DNA of 54,573 nt, from the NCBI GenBank assembly GCA_002317475.1, contig DCIS01000186.1, positions 254 through 54,826 on the forward strand. The letters run 5' to 3'. The position numbers were made by a program, and so were the translations under genes. Numbering within the stretch: position 1 is the stretch's first letter; each line of letters opens with the position of its first letter. The notes under the pieces were generated by a model. The model did not search any database, was not told the DNA's origin, and worked only from the letters and a program-made list of their open reading frames with translations. Shown here piece after piece: positions 1-7,992 of the stretch. This DNA comes from Prevotellaceae bacterium UBA1720. Lineage in GTDB: Bacteria > Bacteroidota > Bacteroidia > Bacteroidales > Bacteroidaceae.

Positions 1-122
1 GGATCGGGCTTACAGCCCTCGACATCCGAACTAAAATCCTGAGCAAAATAATAAACTCAAACAACATGCGAAAGTTGAATTAATGATGTTTACTTCCCCT
101 GATGTGCCCATAAACAGGAGGT

Positions 123-1187
123 TCAGAGGCGGACACCGATAATGGCACGCGCCTTCCATCTGGTGTTGGAGATGGTCATGTCACCGTCTCGTCCGATGAC
201 TGAGGTCTGAACCACACTGGAAAGACCGAGAATATACTTCCTCCAACTGTAGGTGAAGCTGAGACGACCTACATTGAACAGTTCGGGGAAATGGGATGGG
301 ATATGGGTGGTGGCGGGTTCACCAGTGGTGTCGTCCACAAGCACCTTGACATCATATTTCTTCCAAAGGAGCATGGAGGGGACAACAGAGATATGCAGGA
401 GCCAATGTCTGTTGGGCACATAGTTATAGGCGTAGCCGACACCAAGGCTAACATGCTTCATGTCAATGGATTTATCCTTGGAGAGAATACCTGTGTTGGT
501 GTCAAAATCACTATTGATGCGCCCCTGATAGTAGCTCGTAGCGGCCAGAAAACTGCCTGCTGAGCGCTTTTGTATCCAGGAATGGGTGAAGGCTGCCGGA
601 TAGGAGAAGCGCTTGCCGGAGAAAACGTAATAGAGATTGGCTGAAAGGCTGAGCCAACGGGTGTTAGTCAACTGGTATTGCTGTACGGACTCACCCATCG
701 TCGTTGTGCCACGTATGTTACGCAGATCGGTGAGGGAGACGTCAGCACCATAACGGTTGTTATAGTAGTTGATATTGTACTCCGTATTGGTGGTACGGCG
801 GAACAGTTTGGCGGGATTGACAGACAAGGATAGCGAAAGGCCTCGGTAGTTGCACGTAACACCCATGGTAGTCTTCAAACGTGAGGAGAGACGTACGGTC
901 ATCTCGGGGATATAGGTGGTAAAGATATTTCCATAGGTATCCTGCTTCAGGCGTATGGTCCAGTTCTGTGGTGGACGAGAGATATAGGCCGTATCCGTAT
1001 TGATGTGCTGATACCTATCTATAAGACTGTCAACCAAGAATTTGTACCAAGTAGTCTTCTGTTGCACCTTCTCCTTGAACTCCACTTTTTCCTGGGCATA
1101 GCAAACCGAATGAAGGCTACATACGAGGAGCAGCAGGAGGGACAACCTCCTCGTCCATGGCGACAGTGTATGTATTTTCCCCATCAT
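123..1187 (-). CDS. DUF4421 family exported protein, probable outer-membrane barrel
   Basis: The 354-residue product starts with a clear Sec signal peptide: a basic start, a long leucine run, then an Ala-Gln junction near residue 32. The rest alternates polar and hydrophobic residues with many Tyr, Thr and Ser and ends in aromatic/basic strands (last residues Gly-Val-Arg-Leu), as in a beta-barrel. I recognise it as DUF4421, a Bacteroidota family without a settled function. It is the last gene of a minus-strand operon with a polysaccharide flippase and a glycosyltransferase, 19 bases after the latter, so a role at the outer membrane in surface polysaccharide is a reasonable but unproven inference. 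Two adjacent ATG codons (1187 and 1184) could both serve as start. Confidence 0.85.
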   Translation of the reverse strand: MMGKIHTLSPWTRRLSLLLLLVCSLHSVCYAQEKVEFKEKVQQKTTWYKFLVDSLIDRYQHINTDTAYISRPPQNWTIRLKQDTYGNIFTTYIPEMTVRLSSRLKTTMGVTCNYRGLSLSLSVNPAKLFRRTTNTEYNINYYNNRYGADVSLTDLRNIRGTTTMGESVQQYQLTNTRWLSLSANLYYVFSGKRFSYPAAFTHSWIQKRSAGSFLAATSYYQGRINSDFDTNTGILSKDKSIDMKHVSLGVGYAYNYVPNRHWLLHISVVPSMLLWKKYDVKVLVDDTTGEPATTHIPSHFPELFNVGRLSFTYSWRKYILGLSSVVQTSVIGRDGDMTISNTRWKARAIIGVRL

Positions 1188-1206
1188 TGTTGCGTGATTC
1201 TATCCC

Positions 1207-2271
1207 TCATCGGGCGTCCCTGTGAATGCCCTCCTTCAACCTTCGCAGGAAGAAATAGAGGTGCTCCTGCCACCTGAAAAGGCGATAACTACGGAAATGG
1301 GTGTAGCCAAACTTGGGGGGTACGGGGTTGCCATGGAAGGTGGCGTAGATGAAACGGAAACGGTCTCTGATCTGCTTGCGTTCGGCCTCTGTAAGCTTGT
1401 CGCGATGCTGGACATAGAGCCATATCTGACCGATATAATTGAGCCAGCGATGCTGCTCGTAGAAAGCGATGACATCGGGCGAGACACCCTCTCGCCTCAA
1501 TGTGTTGAGCATGCTGAGATTGGCCGACATGTACAGGAAACGATCGGCCGTAATGGCATTGGTGCAACTCTGGGCATGCTTGCGATAACAATAGGTACCC
1601 GCGCAAAAACGTACCTCGCGGCTGTGGAGATAGTGCAGACGGGTGGTATTATCATCGCTGAAGAGGCGGCATGAGGTGTCATAAGGATAACGCTGATGCA
1701 ACGAACGGCGCACCACATAAAGTCCATGCAGTTGCCAATCAAGACTGGCCACAAAGGCATCATGACCGCTGATGACATCTGAGAGGGCATAACGTGTGGG
1801 ATAAGGCACTTCCCTACCCCGCTCTCCATCCTCGCCTTCAGGATACCATTCCATAAGCCGCAGCACAACGGTGTCCGTCTGATCCGTAAAGGCCTCAATC
1901 GCCTTTTGCAGGCAATCAGCCGAAAGCCAGTCGTCGGCATCAAGCATAGTCACCAACTCCCCCTCAGCGTGTTGCAAAGCCTCATTACGGGCAATGGCCT
2001 GTCCTTCGTTCTTCTGCTTATGAAGGAGGGTGATACGGGGATCCGTCTGTGCGTATTGCTGCAACCTCTGCCAACTGCCATCAGTGCTGGCATCATCCAC
2101 ACAGATCAGTTGCCAGTGGGGCATGGTCTGACCTTGCAGCGACAGTATGGCCTTATCGATGAAAGGCTCGGCATTATAGACGGCCATCAAGATGCTGACC
2201 TTGGGACTCAAGGGAGGGAATGCAGAAACGGCAGCATTCGAACGGGCAGTATCAGAGGAGGGACGGTTCAT
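1207..2271 (-). CDS. Family 2 glycosyltransferase
   Basis: The 354-residue protein has a GT-A fold in its first 230 residues: the start of the domain reads VSILMAVYNAEPFI, followed by the acceptor-site DDAST and the metal-binding MLDADDWL. Such enzymes move a sugar from a nucleotide sugar to a growing lipid-linked glycan at the inner face of the cytoplasmic membrane. No membrane segment is visible; the C-terminus is rich in aromatic and basic residues. The ATG at 2271 shares one base with the TGA stop of the upstream flippase, which implies translational coupling; a TTG start nine bases further upstream is less likely. The sugar donor cannot be read from the sequence. Confidence 0.93.
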   Translation of the reverse strand: MNRPSSDTARSNAAVSAFPPLSPKVSILMAVYNAEPFIDKAILSLQGQTMPHWQLICVDDASTDGSWQRLQQYAQTDPRITLLHKQKNEGQAIARNEALQHAEGELVTMLDADDWLSADCLQKAIEAFTDQTDTVVLRLMEWYPEGEDGERGREVPYPTRYALSDVISGHDAFVASLDWQLHGLYVVRRSLHQRYPYDTSCRLFSDDNTTRLHYLHSREVRFCAGTYCYRKHAQSCTNAITADRFLYMSANLSMLNTLRREGVSPDVIAFYEQHRWLNYIGQIWLYVQHRDKLTEAERKQIRDRFRFIYATFHGNPVPPKFGYTHFRSYRLFRWQEHLYFFLRRLKEGIHRDAR

Positions 2272-3797
2272 CAGCAACAATTGCAGTTGTCATTATGCCT
2301 CAGTTTCCGAAGCAAGCGGGAGATTACATCCGACTCCTTGCTCAACATGACAAACGAGCGAACGGATGAGACGACGAGCATCACTGCACCCACGCCATAG
2401 TGTATCCAGGGATTCTCGCAGAAACAAACGCCCACCACGGCGCCCAGGCAAACGAGCTGGAAGAGGCAGAGCCTCAGCGTCTTGAGGGAGAACCGATAAC
2501 CATACTTCCAATGATAGACGGTGTAGACAACAAGGATGTTGATCACTACCGTCAGGGACAATGCCCATCCTGCTCCCACCAAACCATAGGCACCAAACAT
2601 GACACGCATGATGAGGACGCAAAGCGTGTCGTACATGATCTCCATAAGCAGATACATGATACTGTCCCCCTTGGCCAATGCGGTGTACTCCATAGGGATG
2701 GCTATGCCACGGAAGAACATATAGAAACTGGCACAGACACACATGGGAACAACAGTCAGAAACTCGTCGGCCAAGAGCAAGGGGATGACAAAAGGCAGAG
2801 AGAGGATAAAGGCGATAAGCAAGGGGGTGACAAGCATCAGACAGACGTCAATCTGCTGATTGACAGTCTTGTTCATACGTTTGACATCATTGCACACCGA
2901 GGAGAGACGGGGGAAATAATCGGCCTCGACAGCCACAAATACCATGCCCGCACAGGTCACCATAAGTCCGTAACCTGCCTTGTAGAGACCTATCTGACCA
3001 TGATCCTCGAGATAGCCGAAGATGAAGGCCGTACTGAGGGCTCCGGCAAGGGCTGCCAGGACGTAGGGTATACCCAGTTTGATCAGGCCCATTCCCTCGT
3101 GCAGCACGTCCCTGGAGAATATGGAGATGCGGTAAGGCAAGACCTTGACAGAGAAGTAGAGGTGAATCAACGCTATGACAACCTGTGTCAGGACAAGTGA
3201 ATAGACTACACTCTTGATGCCCCAGAAATAATAAAGAGGGATAGTGGTCAGGAGCGTGGCTACAACGGCTATACTCTCGATGGAGGCTACTATCTTGAGT
3301 TTTCGCATACCCTTAAGAATGGCACATTCACCAGCCTCAATGGGCATGGCAAAGAGCATCAAGGATAGCATCATGATGAAGGGGGTGTAGGAGAACTCAT
3401 GCTCGAAAAAGAGGTAGCTGAGCAAGGGCGAGGTGACGAGGCAGAGAAGAGCAGCAAGAATGGCCGTCCACATACACCAGGTACGGACAACGAGCACATA
3501 GCGCTTCATCTGTTCCTCGGTGCCTTCCTCGAAAATCTGGCTGATTTCACGAACAGCGCTGAATGATATGCCGAAATTGGTGGCAGAGTTGATGATCTCT
3601 GCAATATTCATGTATACGGCATTCAGACCCATACCTACGGCATGCAGGAATTTGGCCGTCAGTTTGTTTCGCAACAGCATGACGAGAATCTTCAATCCCT
3701 GCACACCACCAAAGACGCCTGTGTACTTCAGCACATGGTCGTAAGTGGTATCTTCGTGAGTAGATGTATATAGTGGTTTGTCGTTTTCTTTATTCAT
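2271..3797 (-). CDS. Polysaccharide/oligosaccharide flippase (MOP superfamily, Wzx-like)
   Basis: The 508-residue protein is almost entirely hydrophobic, with about 12 to 14 membrane helices, and opens with KYTGVFGGVQGLKILVMLLRN, the typical start of Wzx/RfbX polysaccharide transporters. It should flip undecaprenyl-linked repeat units across the inner membrane for a capsule or exopolysaccharide. I chose the ATG at 3797 because the longer open frame upstream (to 4160) reads through the divergent promoter region and would add a non-homologous segment. It heads an operon with the overlapping glycosyltransferase and the DUF4421 gene. A minus-strand TACCTTTG box at 3807-3814 lies so close that the message may have almost no leader. 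Confidence 0.92.
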   Translation of the reverse strand: MNKENDKPLYTSTHEDTTYDHVLKYTGVFGGVQGLKILVMLLRNKLTAKFLHAVGMGLNAVYMNIAEIINSATNFGISFSAVREISQIFEEGTEEQMKRYVLVVRTWCMWTAILAALLCLVTSPLLSYLFFEHEFSYTPFIMMLSLMLFAMPIEAGECAILKGMRKLKIVASIESIAVVATLLTTIPLYYFWGIKSVVYSLVLTQVVIALIHLYFSVKVLPYRISIFSRDVLHEGMGLIKLGIPYVLAALAGALSTAFIFGYLEDHGQIGLYKAGYGLMVTCAGMVFVAVEADYFPRLSSVCNDVKRMNKTVNQQIDVCLMLVTPLLIAFILSLPFVIPLLLADEFLTVVPMCVCASFYMFFRGIAIPMEYTALAKGDSIMYLLMEIMYDTLCVLIMRVMFGAYGLVGAGWALSLTVVINILVVYTVYHWKYGYRFSLKTLRLCLFQLVCLGAVVGVCFCENPWIHYGVGAVMLVVSSVRSFVMLSKESDVISRLLRKLRHNDNCNCC

Positions 3798-3806
3798 ATT
3801 AGGGTA

Positions 3807-3814
3807 CAAAGGTA
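3807..3814 (-). promoter_or_regulatory. Candidate -7 box of the flippase operon promoter
   Basis: Read on the minus strand this is TACCTTTG, a match to the Bacteroidota -7 consensus TAnnTTTG. Transcription would begin near 3800, only a few bases before the flippase ATG at 3797. The -33 element about 20 bases upstream is weak (TTCG), so confidence is moderate. Confidence 0.45.
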
Positions 3815-3969
3815 CGAAAAAATGGGCGAATCTTGCATATTTGGAAGAAAATTCGTTAATTTGCAAATAATTTAGGTGCGGTTTGTACATGTTTAAGGCA
3901 AAACATTTATTGTTTTCAGCCAATTTGTGCCACCCGGACCATGTAATAACAAGAAACAAACAACACTGA

Positions 3970-5190
3970 ATGCAGAGACACTGGAAAATATTTCTTCTCC
4001 TATTTGCCATCATAGGACTATGCTCATGCAACCATGATGACCCCGAACCTGTACCCACGAAGAAAAAGAAAACGGTCATCGTGTACATGGTAGCCGAGAA
4101 TTCGCTGTCGTCATTCCTTGATTCTGACATACGCGAAATGGTCTCAGCCAAAGACAGCATCCCCCTGGATTGTAATCTGGTACTCTACGTAGACGCTCCT
4201 CAGATGCCTGTCTGCTACACCATTGACCGACAAACGGGCAAGTCGGAATGGAAGACCTACCCCGAGCAGGATAGTTGTGACAGCCTGGTGTTCAGAAACA
4301 CATTGGCAGATATCATCAACGAGTTTCCTGCTGAGCAATATGGCCTGATTATGTGGAGTCACGGCAGTGGGTGGATACCCAGTCCCGCACACCAATACGC
4401 ACAAAAGGCACAGCAGCGTCGCACCATCGGTATTGACAACAACAGCAACAATTCGACCAACACAGGTACAGAACTGGAGATACCCGCCATGCGTCACATG
4501 CTCGACGACCTGGGCGTACGATGGGATTACATCTTCTTTGACGCCTGCTTCATGCAATGCGTGGAGGTGGACTACGAACTGCGAGGTGTATGTGACCAGA
4601 TTGTGGCCTCTCCAGCCGAGATTCCAGGAGAAGGGGCTCCCTATCACCTGATTATGTCGTCGATGTTCAAGGACAATGCTGCCGAGGAGATCGCACAGAT
4701 ATACTATCAATCCAACATTAACAAGAGTTACTCTGGAGGCACTATGGGGGGATTGATCATCTCTGTCTCGAAAAGCAATGAAATGGAACACCTGGCAGAA
4801 ACCATGAAACCATACATCATCAGCCTATTCTCCGACACACGCGAATATGATATGAAAGGCATACAGGTCTATTGCAAATACACCCTGACATCCAGCTGGA
4901 AACCAGAATATTATGACCTGGGGAGCGCCATGAACCAACTGCTCAGCAGTCCTGCCGACTATGAGGTGATCAAGGCACAACTGGATCGCTCTTATCCGGT
5001 AAACCTGCACACGAAATTCTGGTTGTCACAATTCTTCACCTACCAGCAGGGAGTAATCTCTGACGAAGAGCATCTGGCCTCTGTGAGCATCTTCCTGCCT
5101 CATTCCAAGTATGACAGCATGCACTATCCCGAGGCGCTGCAAGACTATGAGTGGTATCATGCTGCAGGATGGGATCAGACGGGGTGGTAA
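3970..5190 (+). CDS. Clostripain-like (peptidase family C11) lipoprotein
   Basis: The 406-residue product has a lipoprotein signal (hydrophobic run, then L-C-S with the lipid-carrying Cys at residue 20) and a short charged linker. The peptidase body begins at VIVYMVAENSLSS. The C11/clan CD catalytic pair is visible: His131 in LIMWSHGSGW and Cys193 in FFDACFMQ. C11 enzymes cut after basic residues and are usually self-activated; here they would act at the cell surface or periplasm. Length is normal for Bacteroidota homologues. It diverges from the flippase operon and is followed 50 bases later by a glycosyltransferase, perhaps in one transcript. Substrate is unknown. Confidence 0.93.
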   Translation: MQRHWKIFLLLFAIIGLCSCNHDDPEPVPTKKKKTVIVYMVAENSLSSFLDSDIREMVSAKDSIPLDCNLVLYVDAPQMPVCYTIDRQTGKSEWKTYPEQDSCDSLVFRNTLADIINEFPAEQYGLIMWSHGSGWIPSPAHQYAQKAQQRRTIGIDNNSNNSTNTGTELEIPAMRHMLDDLGVRWDYIFFDACFMQCVEVDYELRGVCDQIVASPAEIPGEGAPYHLIMSSMFKDNAAEEIAQIYYQSNINKSYSGGTMGGLIISVSKSNEMEHLAETMKPYIISLFSDTREYDMKGIQVYCKYTLTSSWKPEYYDLGSAMNQLLSSPADYEVIKAQLDRSYPVNLHTKFWLSQFFTYQQGVISDEEHLASVSIFLPHSKYDSMHYPEALQDYEWYHAAGWDQTGW

Positions 5191-5240
5191 GAACATCAGT
5201 CGGGTTAGTAAAACATCTGACTTGGTAAAAACAAACGGAA

Positions 5241-6371
5241 ATGCGTATCCTTCTCCTCGGTGAATATAGCAACGTGCATTGGACATTGGCACAGGGACTA
5301 CGTGCCTTGGGTCACGAGGTAACCGTAGTATCAGATGGAGACGGATGGAAGAACTATCCCCGAGACATTGACCTCACACGTAAATCCACAGGCAAGTGGG
5401 ACACACTACGCTACCTCTGGAAACTGAAACGACTCATGCCCACACTGAAGGGGTATGACGTGGTGCAAGTGATCAACCCCATATTCCTGGACCTGCGGGC
5501 AGAGAGAATCCTACCCTATTACAGGCAGTTACGCAGACAGAACAAGAGTGTCTTCATGGGCGCTTTTGGTATGGATAAGTATTGGGTGAAGGTATGCCTG
5601 GATGGCAAGACGTTCCGTTACTCTGACTTCAACATCGGAAGTGAGTTGCGTCAAAGCAATGATATCGAGCAATGGAAAACGGAATGGCTCAACGGGCCAA
5701 AGGGAGAGGTAAACGAATACATCGCACAGGATTGCGACGGTATTATTTCCGGACTGTATGAATATGATCTGTGCTATCGCCCCTACTACGGAGAGAAAGT
5801 AAAAAACATACCATTCCCTATTGAGGTTCAGGAATGTACGCCACGCGAAACACAGATACCCATCCGTTTCTTCATAGGTATTCAGTCAGCACGAAATGCA
5901 TACAAAGGTACTGACATTATGCTCCATGCACTGGAACGCCTGAAACAGACGTATCCGGACAAGGTGACCATAGAGAAAGCGGAGAACGTACCCTTCCCCA
6001 TCTACCAGGAGATGATAGAGCGTAGCGATGTGCTGCTGGATCAGCTGTACAGTTATACACCTGCCATGAACGGACTCTTGGCCATGTCAAAAGGAATGGT
6101 GATCGTGGGAGGTGGAGAAGAGGATCATTACGAAAACCTTGGGGAAAAGGAACTTCGCCCCATCATCAATGTACAGCCAACAGAGGAGGATGTCTATGAA
6201 CAACTGGAGCAGATTGTGCTACATCCTGAGGTGCTGAACCGAATGAAAGCAGAGAGCATCACGTACATCAAGCGTCACCACGATCATATCAAGGTAGCAC
6301 AACAATATCAGGATTTCTGGCAAAACCAAATAGCCAATCTCCAAGCACCTCTACCTCCCCAACGGGTATAG
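5241..6371 (+). CDS. GT-B type glycosyltransferase (family 1/4-like)
   Basis: The 376-residue protein begins MRILLLGEYSNVHWTLAQGL, the first strand-loop-helix of a GT-B glycosyltransferase, and continues with LGHEVTVVSDG. Its second half has the usual donor-side elements: FFIGIQSARNAYKGTDIML, then SDVLLDQLYSYTPAMNGLLAMSKG. It likely transfers a sugar to a lipid-linked or protein acceptor in the cytoplasm. The start codon follows an A-rich leader. The last 64 bases overlap, tail to tail, the end of the minus-strand glycosyltransferase at 6308-7198. Donor and acceptor are not identifiable. Confidence 0.9.
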   Translation: MRILLLGEYSNVHWTLAQGLRALGHEVTVVSDGDGWKNYPRDIDLTRKSTGKWDTLRYLWKLKRLMPTLKGYDVVQVINPIFLDLRAERILPYYRQLRRQNKSVFMGAFGMDKYWVKVCLDGKTFRYSDFNIGSELRQSNDIEQWKTEWLNGPKGEVNEYIAQDCDGIISGLYEYDLCYRPYYGEKVKNIPFPIEVQECTPRETQIPIRFFIGIQSARNAYKGTDIMLHALERLKQTYPDKVTIEKAENVPFPIYQEMIERSDVLLDQLYSYTPAMNGLLAMSKGMVIVGGGEEDHYENLGEKELRPIINVQPTEEDVYEQLEQIVLHPEVLNRMKAESITYIKRHHDHIKVAQQYQDFWQNQIANLQAPLPPQRV

Positions 6372-7198
6372 AAACTGAGGAAACGACCCATCCAGATGGT
6401 GGCATCTGACATTTCCGCATCAAATCCCGAAAGTGTTTTTAAGGTACCTTCTGCCCGTAGTGTGCCCTCAATAATCTTGGTTCTCAGATAGAAAGCCTTT
6501 CTGTCATCATTAGACTCCAGTTGAGCATAGATTGTCTTCAGGCAATCCATCTTTCCCTCTAGATTATGGGACATACTAGGCCCTGTAATGCTGATGTCAT
6601 GCACATAGAGCTTATGGAAGGCCTTACGGTTGTACCACGCATAACGAGGATGATTGAGCAGTACACGTATACCCAATTCCCAGTCATCCCAGACGGAGAG
6701 GTCGGCATCCCATCCACCTATACCTTTCAGCCACTCGGTGCGTAAAAGCATGGAGGGTGAATTCAACATGAGTGATAAAATCTGATATCCTGGTTCAGCA
6801 GTAACCTTAAAGGGTCGTACATATTCCTTTGCACCCTGCACCTGACATGTAGGAAGGAACACAGCGTCTCTTCCCTCACATAGCGGGATTACAAGGTCAA
6901 GAAAATCTGATGACAATTCATCATCTGAATCAAAGAAGTAAACCCAAGGAGTAGTACAGGCATTTAGTCCTGCGTTGCGAGCTTTAGAGGCGCCCTTTGC
7001 CTTCTCCTCCAGCACCTCGACAGGAAACCAAGCCTCTTCGGCAAACTGCTGACACAAGAGAAGAGACTGATCCTCACTACCGTTATCCACAAGAATCACC
7101 CTTACTGACTTGTAGGTGAGAGTCAGCAACGACCGGAACAAACGAGGCAGATATTCAGCTCTGTTGTAAACGGGTATGACAATGGTTACCTCCTGCAT
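6308..7198 (-). CDS. Family 2 glycosyltransferase
   Basis: A 296-residue GT-A enzyme. The N-terminus reads VTIVIPVYNRAEYL, followed by LVDNGSED for nucleotide binding and FFDSDDEL as the DxD-like metal site around residue 92. The segment WDDWELGIRVL is the typical acid-containing motif of the family. No membrane helix is seen. It is the last gene of a minus-strand operon: its start overlaps the preceding glycosyltransferase gene by 13 bases, and its end overlaps the plus-strand gene ending at 6371. It probably adds one residue of the surface glycan made by this locus. Confidence 0.92.
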   Translation of the reverse strand: MQEVTIVIPVYNRAEYLPRLFRSLLTLTYKSVRVILVDNGSEDQSLLLCQQFAEEAWFPVEVLEEKAKGASKARNAGLNACTTPWVYFFDSDDELSSDFLDLVIPLCEGRDAVFLPTCQVQGAKEYVRPFKVTAEPGYQILSLMLNSPSMLLRTEWLKGIGGWDADLSVWDDWELGIRVLLNHPRYAWYNRKAFHKLYVHDISITGPSMSHNLEGKMDCLKTIYAQLESNDDRKAFYLRTKIIEGTLRAEGTLKTLSGFDAEMSDATIWMGRFLSFYTRWGGRGAWRLAIWFCQKS

Positions 7199-7992
7199 AG
7201 TTTCTGGTTTACGACATAGTGAATACCGTGGTTCATGTTGTACATTAACCTTATAGGATTAACAAACTTATATACAAAATAATGCAATGACTCCTTCAAG
7301 CACATCAGCATAGCCTTCCTACGTCCGAACAGATAACAGAAGGTTGCACCCTTTGAACGCTGAACTGATGCATCAGAAAGGAAACGCTCGCCTGTGGTAC
7401 AAGGCGAGGTGGATGCTATCTTTATGGGGAAATACGTAACGTTCATATCCCTGTGCAAGGCATCATAAAGGAACACCTGTTCTTCGCCAGCCGAGAGATA
7501 ATCACTACCCAATCCAAAGTGAGGATTGAAACGCAGCATACCTAAGGATGCGCGACGTAAGGTAATCTCCACAGAAGCAGTACCATAAGGTCCGGCAAAA
7601 TCCTTTTCAGTTAGACGGAATGGTTCATCAGGATAATATTTTGACATTCCATCCACTTGGAACAAAGCAATGTCAACCTCAGGATGATGCTCGTAAGTAT
7701 GGATAATCTCCTCCAGTCCCCCTGCATAAAACCTACCGTCATCATCTGCAATCAAGAGGATATCATTTATGGCATGTTGCAATGCATTATTGCGATTATG
7801 CGAGAGTCCCCTACCCTTCAGGAAGACTACTTTCACATCCCCACGCAGACGAAGCTCCTGTGGAACAGAGGGTTCATACTGCTGATACTGACAACTGACG
7901 AGATACCTTATGCCCTCGTGAACGGGAAGAAGCATCTGTGAGACTTGCTCCAAGCGCCCTTCCATAGTACAAATCAGTATCTCGAGGGTCAT
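7186..7992 (-). CDS. Family 2 glycosyltransferase
   Basis: The 268-residue protein starts MTLEILICTMEGRLEQV and keeps a GT2 core: LSHNRNNALQHA and DILLIADDDGRF (DxD region), then GLGSDYLSAGEEQVFLYDAL, a family motif with acidic residues near the catalytic site. Compared with the neighbouring GT2 the first beta-strand is followed by an unusual Met/Val/Leu-rich helix, but the fold is clear. Its ATG overlaps the stop of the aminotransferase fusion gene by four bases (ATGA), which is good evidence for one operon, and its end overlaps the next glycosyltransferase by 13 bases. Donor sugar unknown; an amino sugar made by the upstream enzyme is a plausible guess. Confidence 0.9.
   Translation of the reverse strand: MTLEILICTMEGRLEQVSQMLLPVHEGIRYLVSCQYQQYEPSVPQELRLRGDVKVVFLKGRGLSHNRNNALQHAINDILLIADDDGRFYAGGLEEIIHTYEHHPEVDIALFQVDGMSKYYPDEPFRLTEKDFAGPYGTASVEITLRRASLGMLRFNPHFGLGSDYLSAGEEQVFLYDALHRDMNVTYFPIKIASTSPCTTGERFLSDASVQRSKGATFCYLFGRRKAMLMCLKESLHYFVYKFVNPIRLMYNMNHGIHYVVNQKLCRR

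Noticed and set aside
6..18. GGGCT-TAC-AGCCC hairpin at the window start
   Set aside because: Only five base pairs, no T run, and the context beyond the window is not visible.
3798..4160. Upstream extension of the flippase gene
   Set aside because: It overlaps the start of the divergent peptidase gene and promoter, and the encoded segment is not flippase-like.
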